Positions 36,495 through 46,454 are shown, counted from the first letter of the stretch. The stretch: 64,000 bases of DNA from an uncultured Tenacibaculum sp. (GCA_947498055.1 CANMJA010000003.1:62001-126000); one strand, 5' to 3'. Notes: generated from the letters alone by a model not told the origin. Numbers and translations: made by a program.

Positions 36495-37109
36495 ATGCAC
36501 GTTGCAATTGCAGGAAATATTGGCGCTGGTAAAACTACTTTAACTAAACTATTAGCAAAACACTATAACTGGGATCCTCACTTTGAATCCGTAGATGAAA
36601 ATCCGTATTTAGACGATTTTTATAGTGAAATGGAACGCTGGTCTTTTAATTTACAAGTATATTTTTTGAATAGTAGATTTCGTCAAATTCTAGAATTACG
36701 AAAATCTGGTAAAAATATTATTCAAGATAGAACAATATATGAAGATGCGCATATTTTTGCTCCGAATTTACATGCGATGGGTTTAATGACAAATAGAGAT
36801 TTTAGTAATTATTCTTCTTTATTTGAATTAATGGAAAATTTAGTAACTCCACCAGACTTACTTATTTATTTACGTGCAGACATTTCTACTCTTGTAGGAC
36901 AAATACACAAAAGAGGGCGCGATTATGAAAGCTCTATAAGTATCGATTATCTTAGTAGACTTAATGAGCGTTATGAAGCTTGGATTACTCGTTATACTAA
37001 AGGGAAATTGTTAATTATTGAAGTTGATAAACTAGATTTTGTAGAAAAAAGAGAAGATTTAGGTTTTATAATTGACAGAATTGATGCTCAAATAAACGGT
37101 TTATTTTAA
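36495..37109 (+). CDS. Deoxynucleoside kinase
   Basis: 204 residues of the dNK/dGK family: P-loop GNIGAGKTTL (7-16), substrate-site DENPYLDDFY, the DRTIYEDAHIF region and the LID arginines in KRGRDYE. Phosphorylates deoxynucleosides for nucleotide salvage; specificity unknown. A second kinase of the same family is fused to FolK at 49.4 kb. Convergent with the TrmH-like gene, overlapping it by 9 nt. Confidence 0.92.
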   Translation: MHVAIAGNIGAGKTTLTKLLAKHYNWDPHFESVDENPYLDDFYSEMERWSFNLQVYFLNSRFRQILELRKSGKNIIQDRTIYEDAHIFAPNLHAMGLMTNRDFSNYSSLFELMENLVTPPDLLIYLRADISTLVGQIHKRGRDYESSISIDYLSRLNERYEAWITRYTKGKLLIIEVDKLDFVEKREDLGFIIDRIDAQINGLF

Positions 37110-37832
37110 ACCTCTTTTAAACTCACTTAACAAAATAGAGGTAGCTGTTGCTACATTTAAACTTTCTGTTTTTTGAACATTTCCAAACCTTGGTATAGTT
37201 AGTCTGTTTGCAACCATTTCGCTTATTTCTTTAGAAATTCCGTTTGCTTCATTTCCCATTATTAAAACAGCTTCTTTGGGCAAACTAGTTTCATAAATAT
37301 TTAGCCCATTCATATCTGCAATATATGTAGGTACTGTAGTCTTATTTATAAACTCTTTTAAATTAGTATACACTATATTTACCCTAGTTATAGACCCCAT
37401 CGTAGATTGCACTACTTTTTGATTATAACAATCCACAGTGTCATTAGAACAAATTAATTGTTTCACTCCAAACCAATCACATAATCGTATAATTGTACCT
37501 AAATTACCTGGGTCATTTATTTTATCTAAAGCAACCGTAAAATCTGAATAGTTTATTTCTGATTGTTTTGGAATATTAAATATTCCTAATACTTTATTTG
37601 GCGTTTTTAAAACACTTATTTTTTTTAAATCTTTGTTGCTTATTAATATTTCATTACCAGAAATATTCTCAGAAAAATCTTCTGTTGCAAAAATTTTCTC
37701 TGCCTTAATTGATGAATTTAAAAGCTCTTTTACTACTTTAACACCTTCAGCAATAAAAAGTCCGTTTAATTGGCGGTATTTTTTTTGTCGTAAACTATTA
37801 ATTAATTTAAAATCGTTTTTTAATAAGGTCAT
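37101..37832 (-). CDS. TrmH/SpoU-family RNA 2'-O-methyltransferase
   Basis: 243 residues: N-terminal substrate-binding domain (1-95; NSLRQKKYRQLNGLFIAEGVKVVKELL) and SPOUT methyltransferase domain with motif 1 DKINDPGNLGTIIRLCDWFG, motif 2 VLIMGNEANGIS and motif 3 IPRFGNVQKTESLNVATATSILL (the knot that binds SAM). Modifies rRNA or tRNA; target not readable. Divergent from the BamA-like gene. Confidence 0.93.
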   Translation of the reverse strand: MTLLKNDFKLINSLRQKKYRQLNGLFIAEGVKVVKELLNSSIKAEKIFATEDFSENISGNEILISNKDLKKISVLKTPNKVLGIFNIPKQSEINYSDFTVALDKINDPGNLGTIIRLCDWFGVKQLICSNDTVDCYNQKVVQSTMGSITRVNIVYTNLKEFINKTTVPTYIADMNGLNIYETSLPKEAVLIMGNEANGISKEISEMVANRLTIPRFGNVQKTESLNVATATSILLSEFKRGLK

Positions 37833-37868
37833 TGGCAGTTTTTTAACAGCAGTTAACTATAAAAATGG

Positions 37869-37876
37869 TATTTTTG
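37869..37876 (+). promoter_or_regulatory. Promoter -7 box (TATTTTTG) for the BamA/TamA-like gene
   Basis: TAnnTTTG match 25 nt before the ATG at 37902. Confidence 0.45.
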
Positions 37877-37901
37877 AGCACTAAAGCGGTGTGTAAAGTT
37901 A

Positions 37902-40382
37902 ATGAAAAAACTTTTTTTTTACTTTTTAATCTATATTCTCTTAAATTCTTGTAGTACGATAAAACATGTTGCAGACAATGAATTGTTACTTACTAAAAAT
38001 ACTATTATTGTTGATAGTATTCCTCAAAAGAGTAGTGAGTTAAACAATTTATTAAGGCAACGAAGTAATGCTAAAGCAATTGGTTTACCTTTGTCGTTAT
38101 ATTTTTATAATTTAGGAAATCCTAAAGGGTCTCAAGATGTTGATGAATGGAAAATAAATCATCCTAGATGGTATAAATTCTTTAAAGATGTTTTTTCAGA
38201 AAAACAAAGTATTTCTGTTGCAACCAGCTTTATTGGTTTAAATAATTGGTATTTAAAAAATGGCCAACCACCAGTTATTATTAACGATTCTAAAACAAAA
38301 AGAACCGCATTAAACTTACAAAATTACTTTCATACACAAGGTTACTTTAAAGCAAAAGTTTCTTATAAAAAAGAGGTAATAGCTAGAAAAAAAGGAGCCA
38401 TTTCTTATTTCATACAAAAAGGAGAACCTTCTTTTTTAGATTCTATTTATACCTCTATACAATCTCCTGTCTTAGATTCTATTTATAAAAAAAACACTTC
38501 TAAAAAAAACCTGAAAAAAGGACAACAATACAAAGACAACAATTTTATAAAAGAAGCTAATAGAATTGTAAAACTTTTTAGAAATAAAGGCATTTATCAT
38601 TTTGTTGAAAACAATATTCTTTTTGATATTGATACTTTAAAAGATTATCGAAAATCAAGTGTAGAAATCAAAATATCAGATCGTTTAATAGAAGAAAATG
38701 GAGAGTATATCTCTAAGCCTTTTAAAATTCAAAAAATAAAAAAAATTAACATCTTTACCGATTATACATATCAATCAAGAAATGAACCTTATAATGAATC
38801 TACTTCTTACAAAGGCATTCATTTTATTACTCATCATAAACTTAAATACAACCCTAAATTTTTATCGCAATCTATTTTTATAAAACCAAATCAAATTTAT
38901 ACCGATTCTCTTAGAAATCTTACTCAAATTCACCTAAGAGGATTACGTAACTTTAAATCGACCTCTATACGTTACAATCCTATCAAAGGAAGCGACGATG
39001 CTTTAGAAGCAAATATTTTCTTAACTCCTTTAGAAAAATATACGATTTCAATTGATTCTGAATTATCTAGATCTAACATTCGAAACTTTGATATTTCTGG
39101 TAAATTTTCAATTATTAATAGAAATACTTTTAAAGGCGCTGAGATTTTTCAATTTTCAGCTTTAGGAAGTTATTTCAACTCCAGAAATGGCCCTGGTTGG
39201 GAGATAGGTGGAAATATTTCTCTCGAAGTTCCTCGTTTTATGGCTCCTTTTGGTTTTCACAAATTTGTACCAAAAAGAATGCAACCTAAAACCATTTTTT
39301 CTACAGGTATTAGTATTCAAAAAAACATCGCATTAGATAAACAAAATATTTCTTTAGGTATCGATTATAAATGGAAATATACCAAAAGAAAATCTATTCA
39401 ATTAGAATTACTAAATGCACAATACATTAGAAATTTAAATACAGATAATTATTTTAATATTTACGGTTCAGAATATGACAAATTAAAGAAAGTTGCTGCT
39501 AACTCTAATCTTAATTTACCTGAAAATATTCCAGAAAACAACCAACAGATTGTTGATTTCATGAGAACCTTATCTAATAATTCTGCTTTTCAAAACTCTA
39601 ACCCTATTTCTTTTAGAGACAATATTAATATTTTAAACAGATACAATATTATTACATCTGATTTCTTAATTCCTGAAATGGCATACACCTTTACTTACAA
39701 TAACCAAGAAGGTATTAAAGATGATAACTTTTCTTATTTTAAAATAAGGGTCGCTAATTCAGGAAACATAATGGGAATTTTATCTAATCAAACGAACTTC
39801 AATGGTCAAAAAACTGTATTTAAAATACCTATAGCACAATATTTTAAAACAGATATAGAGTATAAAAAATTCTGGCATTTAGGGCAAAATAATGTACTCG
39901 CGCATAGAACCTTCTTAGGCGCTATTGTTACATACAATAACTCTACTATTCCTTTTTCTAGAAGCTATTTTGCTGGTGGATCTAATGACATACGGGCTTG
40001 GAGAACCTATGATTTAGGCCCTGGAAGAAGAGTTCCTGGTTTAGAATACAATATTGGAAGTTTAAAATTCTTATCTTCTTTAGAATATCGTTTTGATATT
40101 GCTGGTAGTTTAAAAAGTGCTCTGTTTGTAGATGTTGGTAATATTTGGGATATCACTAACTCTTCTTTAGTAGATAACGATTCTAAATTTAACGGTTTTA
40201 AATCATTTACAGACATGGCAGTTGCTGCTGGTTTTGGATTACGATATGATTTTAAATTTTTAATTGCCCGACTCGATTTAGGTTTTAAAGCTCGTGAACC
40301 TTATTTAGTTAATAAAAGGTGGTTTCAAAATTTTAATTTCTCAAATACAGTTTACAACATAGGTATTAATTATCCTTTTTAA
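37902..40382 (+). CDS. BamA/TamA-family outer-membrane lipoprotein (Omp85 superfamily)
   Basis: 826 residues. Begins with a lipoprotein signal (LLNSCSTIKH, Cys about 17), then POTRA-like repeats (about 30-390) and a C-terminal 16-strand surface-antigen barrel (about 400-826) with the Omp85 family features FAGGSNDIRAWRTYDLGPG (lid-lock loop, RGF-like) and a final F-terminated strand (NIGINYPF). Similar lipidated Omp85 proteins are common in Bacteroidota and are distinct from the essential BamA; they probably help insert proteins or translocate cargo at the outer membrane. Monocistronic. Confidence 0.9.
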   Translation: MKKLFFYFLIYILLNSCSTIKHVADNELLLTKNTIIVDSIPQKSSELNNLLRQRSNAKAIGLPLSLYFYNLGNPKGSQDVDEWKINHPRWYKFFKDVFSEKQSISVATSFIGLNNWYLKNGQPPVIINDSKTKRTALNLQNYFHTQGYFKAKVSYKKEVIARKKGAISYFIQKGEPSFLDSIYTSIQSPVLDSIYKKNTSKKNLKKGQQYKDNNFIKEANRIVKLFRNKGIYHFVENNILFDIDTLKDYRKSSVEIKISDRLIEENGEYISKPFKIQKIKKINIFTDYTYQSRNEPYNESTSYKGIHFITHHKLKYNPKFLSQSIFIKPNQIYTDSLRNLTQIHLRGLRNFKSTSIRYNPIKGSDDALEANIFLTPLEKYTISIDSELSRSNIRNFDISGKFSIINRNTFKGAEIFQFSALGSYFNSRNGPGWEIGGNISLEVPRFMAPFGFHKFVPKRMQPKTIFSTGISIQKNIALDKQNISLGIDYKWKYTKRKSIQLELLNAQYIRNLNTDNYFNIYGSEYDKLKKVAANSNLNLPENIPENNQQIVDFMRTLSNNSAFQNSNPISFRDNINILNRYNIITSDFLIPEMAYTFTYNNQEGIKDDNFSYFKIRVANSGNIMGILSNQTNFNGQKTVFKIPIAQYFKTDIEYKKFWHLGQNNVLAHRTFLGAIVTYNNSTIPFSRSYFAGGSNDIRAWRTYDLGPGRRVPGLEYNIGSLKFLSSLEYRFDIAGSLKSALFVDVGNIWDITNSSLVDNDSKFNGFKSFTDMAVAAGFGLRYDFKFLIARLDLGFKAREPYLVNKRWFQNFNFSNTVYNIGINYPF

Positions 40383-40449
40383 ACCTCTATTCTACTAAAA
40401 CGAAATAGTAAACTCTTCACCTTTTTCTTTTTATAAAACAAAAATTATG

Positions 40450-40473
40450 TAGTTTTGTTACTAAACAAGTAAC
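40450..40473 (+). promoter_or_regulatory. fbaA promoter with inverted repeat at the start site
   Basis: TAGTTTTG (-7 box, 40450-40457) overlapped at its last base by GTTACT-N5-AGTAAC (40457-40473), a perfect 6-bp inverted repeat spanning the expected start site. Could be an operator or a 5' mRNA hairpin. Confidence 0.5.
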
Positions 40474-40495
40474 ACCTAATATAAAACGAAACAAA

Positions 40496-41554
40496 ATGAT
40501 AAAATCAGGAGTTGCCACAGGCAAAGAAGTTCAAGAAATCTTTCAACTTGCAAAAGCTAAAGGCTTTGCTTTACCAGCGGTTAATGTTGTTGGATCTAAC
40601 TCTATAAATGCAGTATTAGAAACTGCAAAAGAGCTTAATGCTCCTGTTATTATTCAGTTTTCAAATGGAGGTGCGCAATTTAATGCTGGTAAAGGATTAT
40701 CTAATGAAGGGCAAAAAGCTGCTATTGCAGGAGCTGTTGCTGGTGCTAAACATGTACATTTATTAGCAGAAGCATATGGTGTTCCTGTTATTTTACATAC
40801 AGATCATGCTGCAAAAAAATTATTGCCTTGGATTGATGGTTTATTAGACGCAAGTGAAAAGCATTTTGCTGAAACTGGAAAGTCTTTATATAGTTCACAT
40901 ATGATCGATTTATCTGAAGAGCCTTTAGAAGAGAATATTGAAATTTGTAAAGAATATTTAGCTCGTATGAGTAAAATGGGAATGACTTTAGAAATTGAAT
41001 TAGGTATTACTGGAGGAGAAGAAGATGGAGTAGATAACTCTGATGTGGATAGCTCTAAACTATACACACAACCAGAAGAAGTAGCTTATGCTTATGAAGA
41101 GTTATTAAAAGTTAGCGATCAATTTACTATTGCTGCTGCTTTTGGTAATGTTCATGGAGTATACAGACCAGGAAACGTAAAATTAACTCCGAAAATCTTA
41201 AAAAACTCGCAAGAACATATTTCTAAAAAATACAATGTTGCTGAAAATACGATTGATTTTGTATTTCACGGTGGTTCTGGATCTACCGTAGAAGAAATAA
41301 GAGAAGCAATTGGTTATGGTGTTATTAAAATGAATATTGATACAGATTTACAATACGCTTTTACGGAAGGTATTCGTGATTATATGTTAGAAAAGAAAGA
41401 ATATTTACAAACTCAAATTGGAAATCCTGATGGAGCTGATATTCCTAACAAAAAATATTACGACCCAAGAAAATGGTTACGTGAAGGAGAACAAACATTT
41501 AAAACTCGTTTAAAAAAGGCTTTTGAAGACTTAAATAATATAGATACTTTGTAA
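40496..41554 (+). CDS. fbaA: Class II fructose-bisphosphate aldolase
   Basis: 352 residues, the length of the class IIA (E. coli FbaA) subgroup. Cleaves fructose 1,6-bisphosphate to DHAP and glyceraldehyde 3-phosphate in glycolysis and runs in reverse in gluconeogenesis. Zinc and catalytic motifs: LHTDHAAKKLLPW (catalytic Asp, zinc His), EIELGITGGEEDGVD, FGNVHGVYRPGNVKL and FHGGSGSTVEEI, with the YDPRKWLREGE tail. Single gene with its own terminator. Confidence 0.97.
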   Translation: MIKSGVATGKEVQEIFQLAKAKGFALPAVNVVGSNSINAVLETAKELNAPVIIQFSNGGAQFNAGKGLSNEGQKAAIAGAVAGAKHVHLLAEAYGVPVILHTDHAAKKLLPWIDGLLDASEKHFAETGKSLYSSHMIDLSEEPLEENIEICKEYLARMSKMGMTLEIELGITGGEEDGVDNSDVDSSKLYTQPEEVAYAYEELLKVSDQFTIAAAFGNVHGVYRPGNVKLTPKILKNSQEHISKKYNVAENTIDFVFHGGSGSTVEEIREAIGYGVIKMNIDTDLQYAFTEGIRDYMLEKKEYLQTQIGNPDGADIPNKKYYDPRKWLREGEQTFKTRLKKAFEDLNNIDTL

Positions 41555-41602
41555 GATTTATTTTAAAACAACATTCATTTGATGAATGAATTTAGATAAA
41601 AT

Positions 41603-41638
41603 AAAAAAGCATTTTGATTAATTTCAAAATGCTTTTTT
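41603..41638 (+). terminator. Terminator of fbaA
   Basis: AAAAAAGCATTTTGA/TTCAAAATGCTTTTTT stem. Confidence 0.88.
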
Positions 41639-41670
41639 GTTCCTATTAAAACATATTGTAAAAGAAAAAA

Positions 41671-41699
41671 TTGTAGTTTATAAAAATCTTTTACATTTG
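41671..41699 (+). promoter_or_regulatory. Promoter of accD
   Basis: TTG (41671-41673), 18-nt spacer, TACATTTG (41692-41699): good match to the Bacteroidota consensus. Confidence 0.75.
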
Positions 41700-41763
41700 T
41701 AACTCTAATCTTTTTATAAAGATGAAAACAAACAAACACTAAAAAAATATATAAACTAACTAT

Positions 41764-42621
41764 ATGGCTTGGTTTAAACGTACAGATAAAGGAATTCAAA
41801 CTCCTACAGAAGAAAAAAAAGACACTCCAAAAGGATTATGGTATAAAACTCCTAGCGGTAAGATAATAGACACAGACGAATTAAAGAAGAATTTATATGT
41901 GAGTCCAGAAGATGGATATCATGTTAGAGTTGGAAGTAAAGAGTATTTTGAATTATTTTTTGATGATAACACCTATACAGAATTAAATAAAAAATTATCT
42001 TCAAAAGACCCTTTAAAATTTGAAGACACAAAAAAATATCCTGAAAGATTAAAAGCAGCACAAGAAAAAACAGGTTTAAAAGATGCTGTAAGAACAGCTG
42101 TTGGTAAATCTGCTGGAAAGGATTTAGTAATTGCCTGTATGGATTTCGCTTTTATTGGTGGGTCTATGGGAAGTGTTGTAGGAGAAAAAATTGCGCGTGC
42201 AATTGATTATTCTATAGAAAAAAACATTCCTTTCTTAATGATTTCTAAATCTGGTGGAGCAAGAATGATGGAAGCTTCATTATCTTTAATGCAATTAGTA
42301 AAAACATCGGTAAAATTAGCACAATTAGCAGATGCTAAAATTCCTTATGTTTCTTTATGTACAGATCCTACTACTGGTGGTACTACTGCTTCATTTGCCA
42401 TGTTAGGAGATATAAACATTGCAGAACCTAATGCATTAATTGCTTTTGCGGGTCCTCGTGTTGTAAAAGATACTACAGGAAAAGAGTTACCAGAAGGTTT
42501 TCAACGTTCAGAATTTGTTTTAGAGCATGGTTTTTTAGATGCTATTTACGAGCGTAAGAATTTAAAGAAACAAGTAAACTTATACTTAGATTTAATTCAA
42601 AACCAACCTGTAAGAGCCTAG
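41764..42621 (+). CDS. accD: Acetyl-CoA carboxylase carboxyltransferase subunit beta
   Basis: 285 residues. With AccA it transfers the carboxyl group from biotin to acetyl-CoA in fatty acid synthesis. The carboxyltransferase core is intact ([51 protein letters not shown]). The N-terminal zinc ribbon seen in E. coli AccD is degenerate: aligned to its four cysteines, this protein has about T29, G32, S47 and D50. The fold outline ([13 protein letters not shown] ... [12 protein letters not shown]) persists without metal ligands. Monocistronic. Confidence 0.95.
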   Translation: MAWFKRTDKGIQTPTEEKKDTPKGLWYKTPSGKIIDTDELKKNLYVSPEDGYHVRVGSKEYFELFFDDNTYTELNKKLSSKDPLKFEDTKKYPERLKAAQEKTGLKDAVRTAVGKSAGKDLVIACMDFAFIGGSMGSVVGEKIARAIDYSIEKNIPFLMISKSGGARMMEASLSLMQLVKTSVKLAQLADAKIPYVSLCTDPTTGGTTASFAMLGDINIAEPNALIAFAGPRVVKDTTGKELPEGFQRSEFVLEHGFLDAIYERKNLKKQVNLYLDLIQNQPVRA

Positions 42622-42708
42622 TTTTAATTTTAACAAACATATTCAATATGTGTATATACAGTAGCGAAATGAAATATTTTTTTAGTTAGACTGTTAAAAA
42701 AATAATTG

Positions 42709-42716
42709 TACATTTG
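42709..42716 (+). promoter_or_regulatory. Promoter -7 box (TACATTTG) for rpsO
   Basis: Exact TAnnTTTG match; transcription would start near 42722, just at the leader hairpin. Confidence 0.6.
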
Positions 42717-42722
42717 CAACTT

Positions 42723-42739
42723 CAATGAAAATCATTGAG
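42723..42739 (+). promoter_or_regulatory. rpsO leader hairpin
   Basis: TCAATG-AAAAT-CATTGA, a 6-bp stem at the expected 5' end of the rpsO mRNA, 29 nt before the start codon. Several phyla use leader structures for S15 autoregulation; whether this one binds S15 is unknown. Confidence 0.45.
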
Positions 42740-42768
42740 TACATTAAAATCATTTAAATAATATTGGT

Positions 42769-43038
42769 ATGTATTTAACTAAAGAAGCAAAACAAGAAAT
42801 TTTTGCTAAGCATGGTAAAGATGGTAACGATTCAGGATCTGCAGAAGGTCAGATTGCGTTATTCACACACAGAATTAACCACTTAACAGAGCACTTAAAG
42901 AAAAATCGTAAAGATTTTAACACAGAGCGTTCGTTAGTAAGAATGGTTGGTAAACGTAGAAGTCTTTTAGATTATTTAAAGAAAAAAGAAATAAACAGAT
43001 ACCGTGCGATTATCAAAGAATTAGGAATTAGAAAATAA
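42769..43038 (+). CDS. rpsO: 30S ribosomal protein S15
   Basis: 89 residues, the standard S15 length. Binds the 16S rRNA central domain early in 30S assembly. Shows TEAKQEIFAKHG, GSAEGQIALFTHRINHLTEHLK, RRSLLDYLKKKEINRYRAIIKELGIRK. A small hairpin in its leader may be an autoregulatory site. Followed by a terminator and then pnp, the usual rpsO-pnp neighbourhood. Confidence 0.98.
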   Translation: MYLTKEAKQEIFAKHGKDGNDSGSAEGQIALFTHRINHLTEHLKKNRKDFNTERSLVRMVGKRRSLLDYLKKKEINRYRAIIKELGIRK

Positions 43039-43043
43039 TTTCA

Positions 43044-43080
43044 ACAAAAAGAGGCTCTATAAACGTGCCTCTTTTTTTTT
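43044..43080 (+). terminator. Terminator of rpsO
   Basis: AAAAAGAGGC/GCCTCTTTTTTTTT stem-loop. Confidence 0.88.
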
Positions 43081-43093
43081 ACCTAAAACACTT

Positions 43094-43198
43094 ATACTCA
43101 ACTTAACAAACTGAGTATATTTTATATAAAAACTCAAAATTAGTAACAGCAATTTTGAATTTCCATTGGAAAAACAACAACACAACAACAACAAAAAA
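43094..43198 (+). promoter_or_regulatory. pnp upstream/leader region
   Basis: Contains ATACTCA-N11-TGAGTAT (43094-43118), then an imperfect -7-like box (CAATTTTG, 43150-43157), then a nearly unstructured CAA-rich run (43170-43198). A perfect 12-nt repeat of ATTAAAAATTTA type abuts the ATG. PNPase autoregulation through a leader hairpin is known in E. coli; here it is only a possibility. Confidence 0.4.
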
Positions 43199-43222
43199 TT
43201 AAAAATTTAGAATTAAAAATTT

Positions 43223-45460
43223 ATGATTCCAAAAGTATTTAGAGAGGTCATAGACCTCGGAGATGGAAGAACCATCTCACTTGAAACCGGTAAATTAGCA
43301 AAACAAGCACACGGTTCAGTTGTTGTTCAAATGGGAAAAGCAATGTTATTATGTACTGTTGTATCTAACTACAAACAGTCGGATGTTGACTTTTTACCTT
43401 TAACGGTAGATTATAGAGAAAAATTTGCTGCTGCAGGTCGTTATCCTGGTGGTTTTTTTAAGAGAGAAGCAAGACCTAGTGATGGAGAAGTATTAACAAT
43501 GCGTTTAGTAGACCGTGTATTACGCCCATTATTTCCAAAAGATTACCATGCAGAAACGCAGGTAATGATACAATTAATGTCTCACGACCCAGAAGTGATG
43601 CCAGATGCTTTAGCTGGTTTAGCTGCTTCTACCGTGATTCAGTTAAGTGATATTCCTTTCGAAACTCCTATCTCTGAAGCACGTGTTGCTAGAGTAAATG
43701 GAGAATTCGTTATCAATCCGAACAGAGCGCAATTAGCAGAATCTGATATCGATATGATGATTGGTGCTTCTGCCGATTCTGTAATGATGGTAGAAGGAGA
43801 AATGGACGAAATTTCTGAAGAAGAAATGGCAGATGCCATTAAATTTGCACATGAAGCTATTAAAGTACAATGTGCTGCTCAGGTTCGTTTAGCAGAAGCT
43901 GTTGGTAAAAAAGAAACTCGTGAATACGAACCAGAAAGAGAAGATGAAGAATTAGCAAAAAAGATTTATGATGCTGCTTACCAAAAGTGTTATGATATTG
44001 CTAAACAAGGAACTTCTAAAAAAGAAAGAGGTTTGGCTTTTTCTGAAGTAAAAGAGGAAATTGAAGCTTCTTTTACAGAAGAAGAAATTGAAGATTATGG
44101 CAACTTAATTGGTAAATATTTTAATAAAGCACAAAAAACAGCGGTTAGAGAATTAACTCTAACAGAAGGTTTACGTTTAGACGGACGTAAAACAACCGAT
44201 ATTAGACCAATTTGGTGTGAGGTAGATTATTTACCTTCTACACATGGTTCTTCTATATTTACTCGTGGAGAAACGCAAGCTTTAGCAACTGTAACTTTAG
44301 GAACTTCTAGAGAAGCAAATCAAATAGACATGCCTTCTTATGAAGGAGAAGAAACGTTCTATTTACACTATAATTTTCCTCCATTTTGTACTGGAGAAGC
44401 ACGTCCTTTAAGAGGAACTTCTCGTCGTGAAGTTGGTCACGGAAATTTAGCGCAAAGAGCTTTAAAAGGAATGATTCCTGCAGATTGTCCTTATACAGTA
44501 CGTGTAGTATCTGAAGTATTAGAATCTAACGGTTCTTCTTCTATGGCTACTGTTTGTTCTGGTACAATGGCTTTAATGGACGCTGGTGTTCAATTAAAGA
44601 AACCAGTTTCTGGTATTGCAATGGGATTAATTTCTGACGGTGATCGTTATGCTGTTTTATCTGATATTTTAGGAGATGAAGATCATTTAGGTGATATGGA
44701 TTTTAAAGTAACTGGTACTGCAGATGGTATTACTGCTTGTCAGATGGACATTAAAGTGAAGGGACTATCTTACGAAATTTTAGTGAATGCATTAAAACAA
44801 GCTCGTGACGGTCGTTTACATATTTTAGAGAAATTAACCGATACGATTCCTGCTGCTAATGCTGAAGTAAAAGCGCATGCTCCTAAAATGGTTACTAGAG
44901 TAATTCCTAATGACATGATTGGTGCATTTATAGGACCAGGAGGTAAACATATTCAAGAACTTCAAAAAGAAACAGAGACTACTATTGTAATTAATGAAGA
45001 TCCTGTTACAGAAGAAGGTATTGTTGAAATTTTAGGTACTAGCCCAGAAGGAATTGAAAAGGTTCTTGCTAAAATAGAATCTATGCTATTTAAACCAGAA
45101 AGAGGTTCTGTATACGAAGTAAAAGTAATTAAATTATTAGATTTTGGTGCTGTTGTAGAATATACAGAAGCTCCAGGAAATGAAGTTTTATTACATGTAA
45201 GTGAATTGGCTTGGGAACGTACCAACAACGTAACTGATGTAGTTAATTTAGGAGATGTTTTAGATGTGAAATACTTTGGTATAGATCCTAAAACTCGAAA
45301 AGAAAAAGTATCTCGTAAAGCATTGTTACCAAAACCAGAAGGGTATGTAGCAAGACCGCCAAGAGATAATAATAGAGATAACAGAGGATCTAGAGACAAC
45401 CGTGGTCGTGACAATCGTCGTGACGATAGAAGACCTAGACCAGAAAAGAAAGAAGATTAA
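43223..45460 (+). CDS. pnp: Polyribonucleotide nucleotidyltransferase (PNPase)
   Basis: 745 residues. Phosphorolytic 3'-5' exoribonuclease that can also add tails. Two RNase PH domains (about 10-145 and 320-545), an all-alpha domain between, a KH domain (about 560-620, [17 protein letters not shown]) and an S1 domain (about 630-700). The tail after 705 is an Arg/Asp/Asn-rich repeat ([16 protein letters not shown]), typical of Bacteroidota PNPases and probably RNA-binding or disordered. Ends at a strong terminator. Confidence 0.98.
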   Translation: MIPKVFREVIDLGDGRTISLETGKLAKQAHGSVVVQMGKAMLLCTVVSNYKQSDVDFLPLTVDYREKFAAAGRYPGGFFKREARPSDGEVLTMRLVDRVLRPLFPKDYHAETQVMIQLMSHDPEVMPDALAGLAASTVIQLSDIPFETPISEARVARVNGEFVINPNRAQLAESDIDMMIGASADSVMMVEGEMDEISEEEMADAIKFAHEAIKVQCAAQVRLAEAVGKKETREYEPEREDEELAKKIYDAAYQKCYDIAKQGTSKKERGLAFSEVKEEIEASFTEEEIEDYGNLIGKYFNKAQKTAVRELTLTEGLRLDGRKTTDIRPIWCEVDYLPSTHGSSIFTRGETQALATVTLGTSREANQIDMPSYEGEETFYLHYNFPPFCTGEARPLRGTSRREVGHGNLAQRALKGMIPADCPYTVRVVSEVLESNGSSSMATVCSGTMALMDAGVQLKKPVSGIAMGLISDGDRYAVLSDILGDEDHLGDMDFKVTGTADGITACQMDIKVKGLSYEILVNALKQARDGRLHILEKLTDTIPAANAEVKAHAPKMVTRVIPNDMIGAFIGPGGKHIQELQKETETTIVINEDPVTEEGIVEILGTSPEGIEKVLAKIESMLFKPERGSVYEVKVIKLLDFGAVVEYTEAPGNEVLLHVSELAWERTNNVTDVVNLGDVLDVKYFGIDPKTRKEKVSRKALLPKPEGYVARPPRDNNRDNRGSRDNRGRDNRRDDRRPRPEKKED

Positions 45461-45480
45461 GTTTCCTCTTAAATATTTAT

Positions 45481-45518
45481 AAAAAAAATCGTCAAAATTA
45501 ATTTGACGATTTTTTTTA
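45481..45518. terminator. Bidirectional terminator after pnp
   Basis: AAAAAAAATCGTCAAA/TTTGACGATTTTTTTT. Confidence 0.92.
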
Positions 45519-45547
45519 TATTCTTTTTAACTACTTTGTTTATTTCA

Positions 45548-45922
45548 TTAAATAGTTACCAATACACGTAAAGGCACCCAATCATTCTTTTCTAACTTAT
45601 ACCATACTGATATCCAAGAAACAGAAAAGAAACTCCAATTAACTTCCATTAAATATGAGTTTTTAAAATTGCTCATATGCTTCGGAAAATGTTTATTAAT
45701 TAAACTATCCGATAAATATAAAGGTAACATTTCACTTGTAATTTTTCTTTTAATTATCTCATTAGGCTCCCCAAATAACCTACTAGCTTCACTAAATTTT
45801 AATTTTTCAAGTTTTCCTGAATATTTTGTCAATTTCTCATAGTCTTTATTAATGGAGTCATGTTGAGCTTCACTACTAAACGAGATAATTAATAACATTG
45901 TAATTAAAAGAACATACTTCAT
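45548..45922 (-). CDS. Secreted protein of unknown function
   Basis: 124 residues with a clear Sec signal (MKYVLLITMLLIISFSSEAQ). The mature part contains LFGEPNEIIKRK and ends in MEVNWSFFSVSWISVWYKLEKNDWVPLRVLVTI, an aromatic beta-hairpin-like C-terminus. No family recognised. It lies 56 nt downstream of the membrane-protein gene on the same strand, so the two may be one unit. Confidence 0.65.
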   Translation of the reverse strand: MKYVLLITMLLIISFSSEAQHDSINKDYEKLTKYSGKLEKLKFSEASRLFGEPNEIIKRKITSEMLPLYLSDSLINKHFPKHMSNFKNSYLMEVNWSFFSVSWISVWYKLEKNDWVPLRVLVTI

Positions 45923-45978
45923 AAATACCCTTTTTTCTAATTTAAATCTGTTACATTAAAAAATGTTACTAATTAATT

Positions 45979-46401
45979 TTATTTAATAAATAAAAGAAAA
46001 GCAACAATCATCCATCCTCCGAAAACAAGTCCCATTATCCCCAATTTTCCTTGCTTAGCAGCCAATTTATTTCTTAAATCTGCTGCTTTTTCTTCAGATG
46101 CTTCATTCTTAGAAAAAAGGTATTTATTCAGCAATCCAAATCCTAACATAAACCCCAAAAGAGTTTGAATTATACTACCCACTAAAAAAGTAATCCACCA
46201 TATAGGAACTTCCTTTAACAATCCTAAATTTAAAAACGCACTAATAATACCCCATACTCCATAAATACAAAAAACAAAACCGATCCATCCTTGATAAGGT
46301 TCTATTTTTTCTAATATTTCTTTTGCTTCAGGTTTCCTAGAAAGCAATAAAGACGGCACTGCTATAATGCTTAAAAAGACTAATGTTATTCCCCAAGTCA
46401 T
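45979..46401 (-). CDS. Four-helix inner-membrane protein of unknown function
   Basis: 140 residues with four hydrophobic segments (about 3-20, 39-60, 68-92 and 118-138). A charged cytoplasmic or periplasmic loop (KNEASEEKAADLRNKLAAKQGK) sits between the third and fourth. No family named. Its upstream region contains CACCTTTG (a -7-like box) preceded by a CCCTGAAAATAGGG box, suggesting control by the neighbouring NarL-type regulator. Confidence 0.7.
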   Translation of the reverse strand: MTWGITLVFLSIIAVPSLLLSRKPEAKEILEKIEPYQGWIGFVFCIYGVWGIISAFLNLGLLKEVPIWWITFLVGSIIQTLLGFMLGFGLLNKYLFSKNEASEEKAADLRNKLAAKQGKLGIMGLVFGGWMIVAFLLFIK

Positions 46402-46454
46402 AATTTGTTATTTTTGATTTTAATTATGTGTTTTATCTAATAATTTAGATATGA

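Noticed and set aside
41575..41799. 74-codon minus-strand frame over the fbaA-accD gap
   Set aside because: It runs through the fbaA terminator hairpin and the accD promoter; no protein features.
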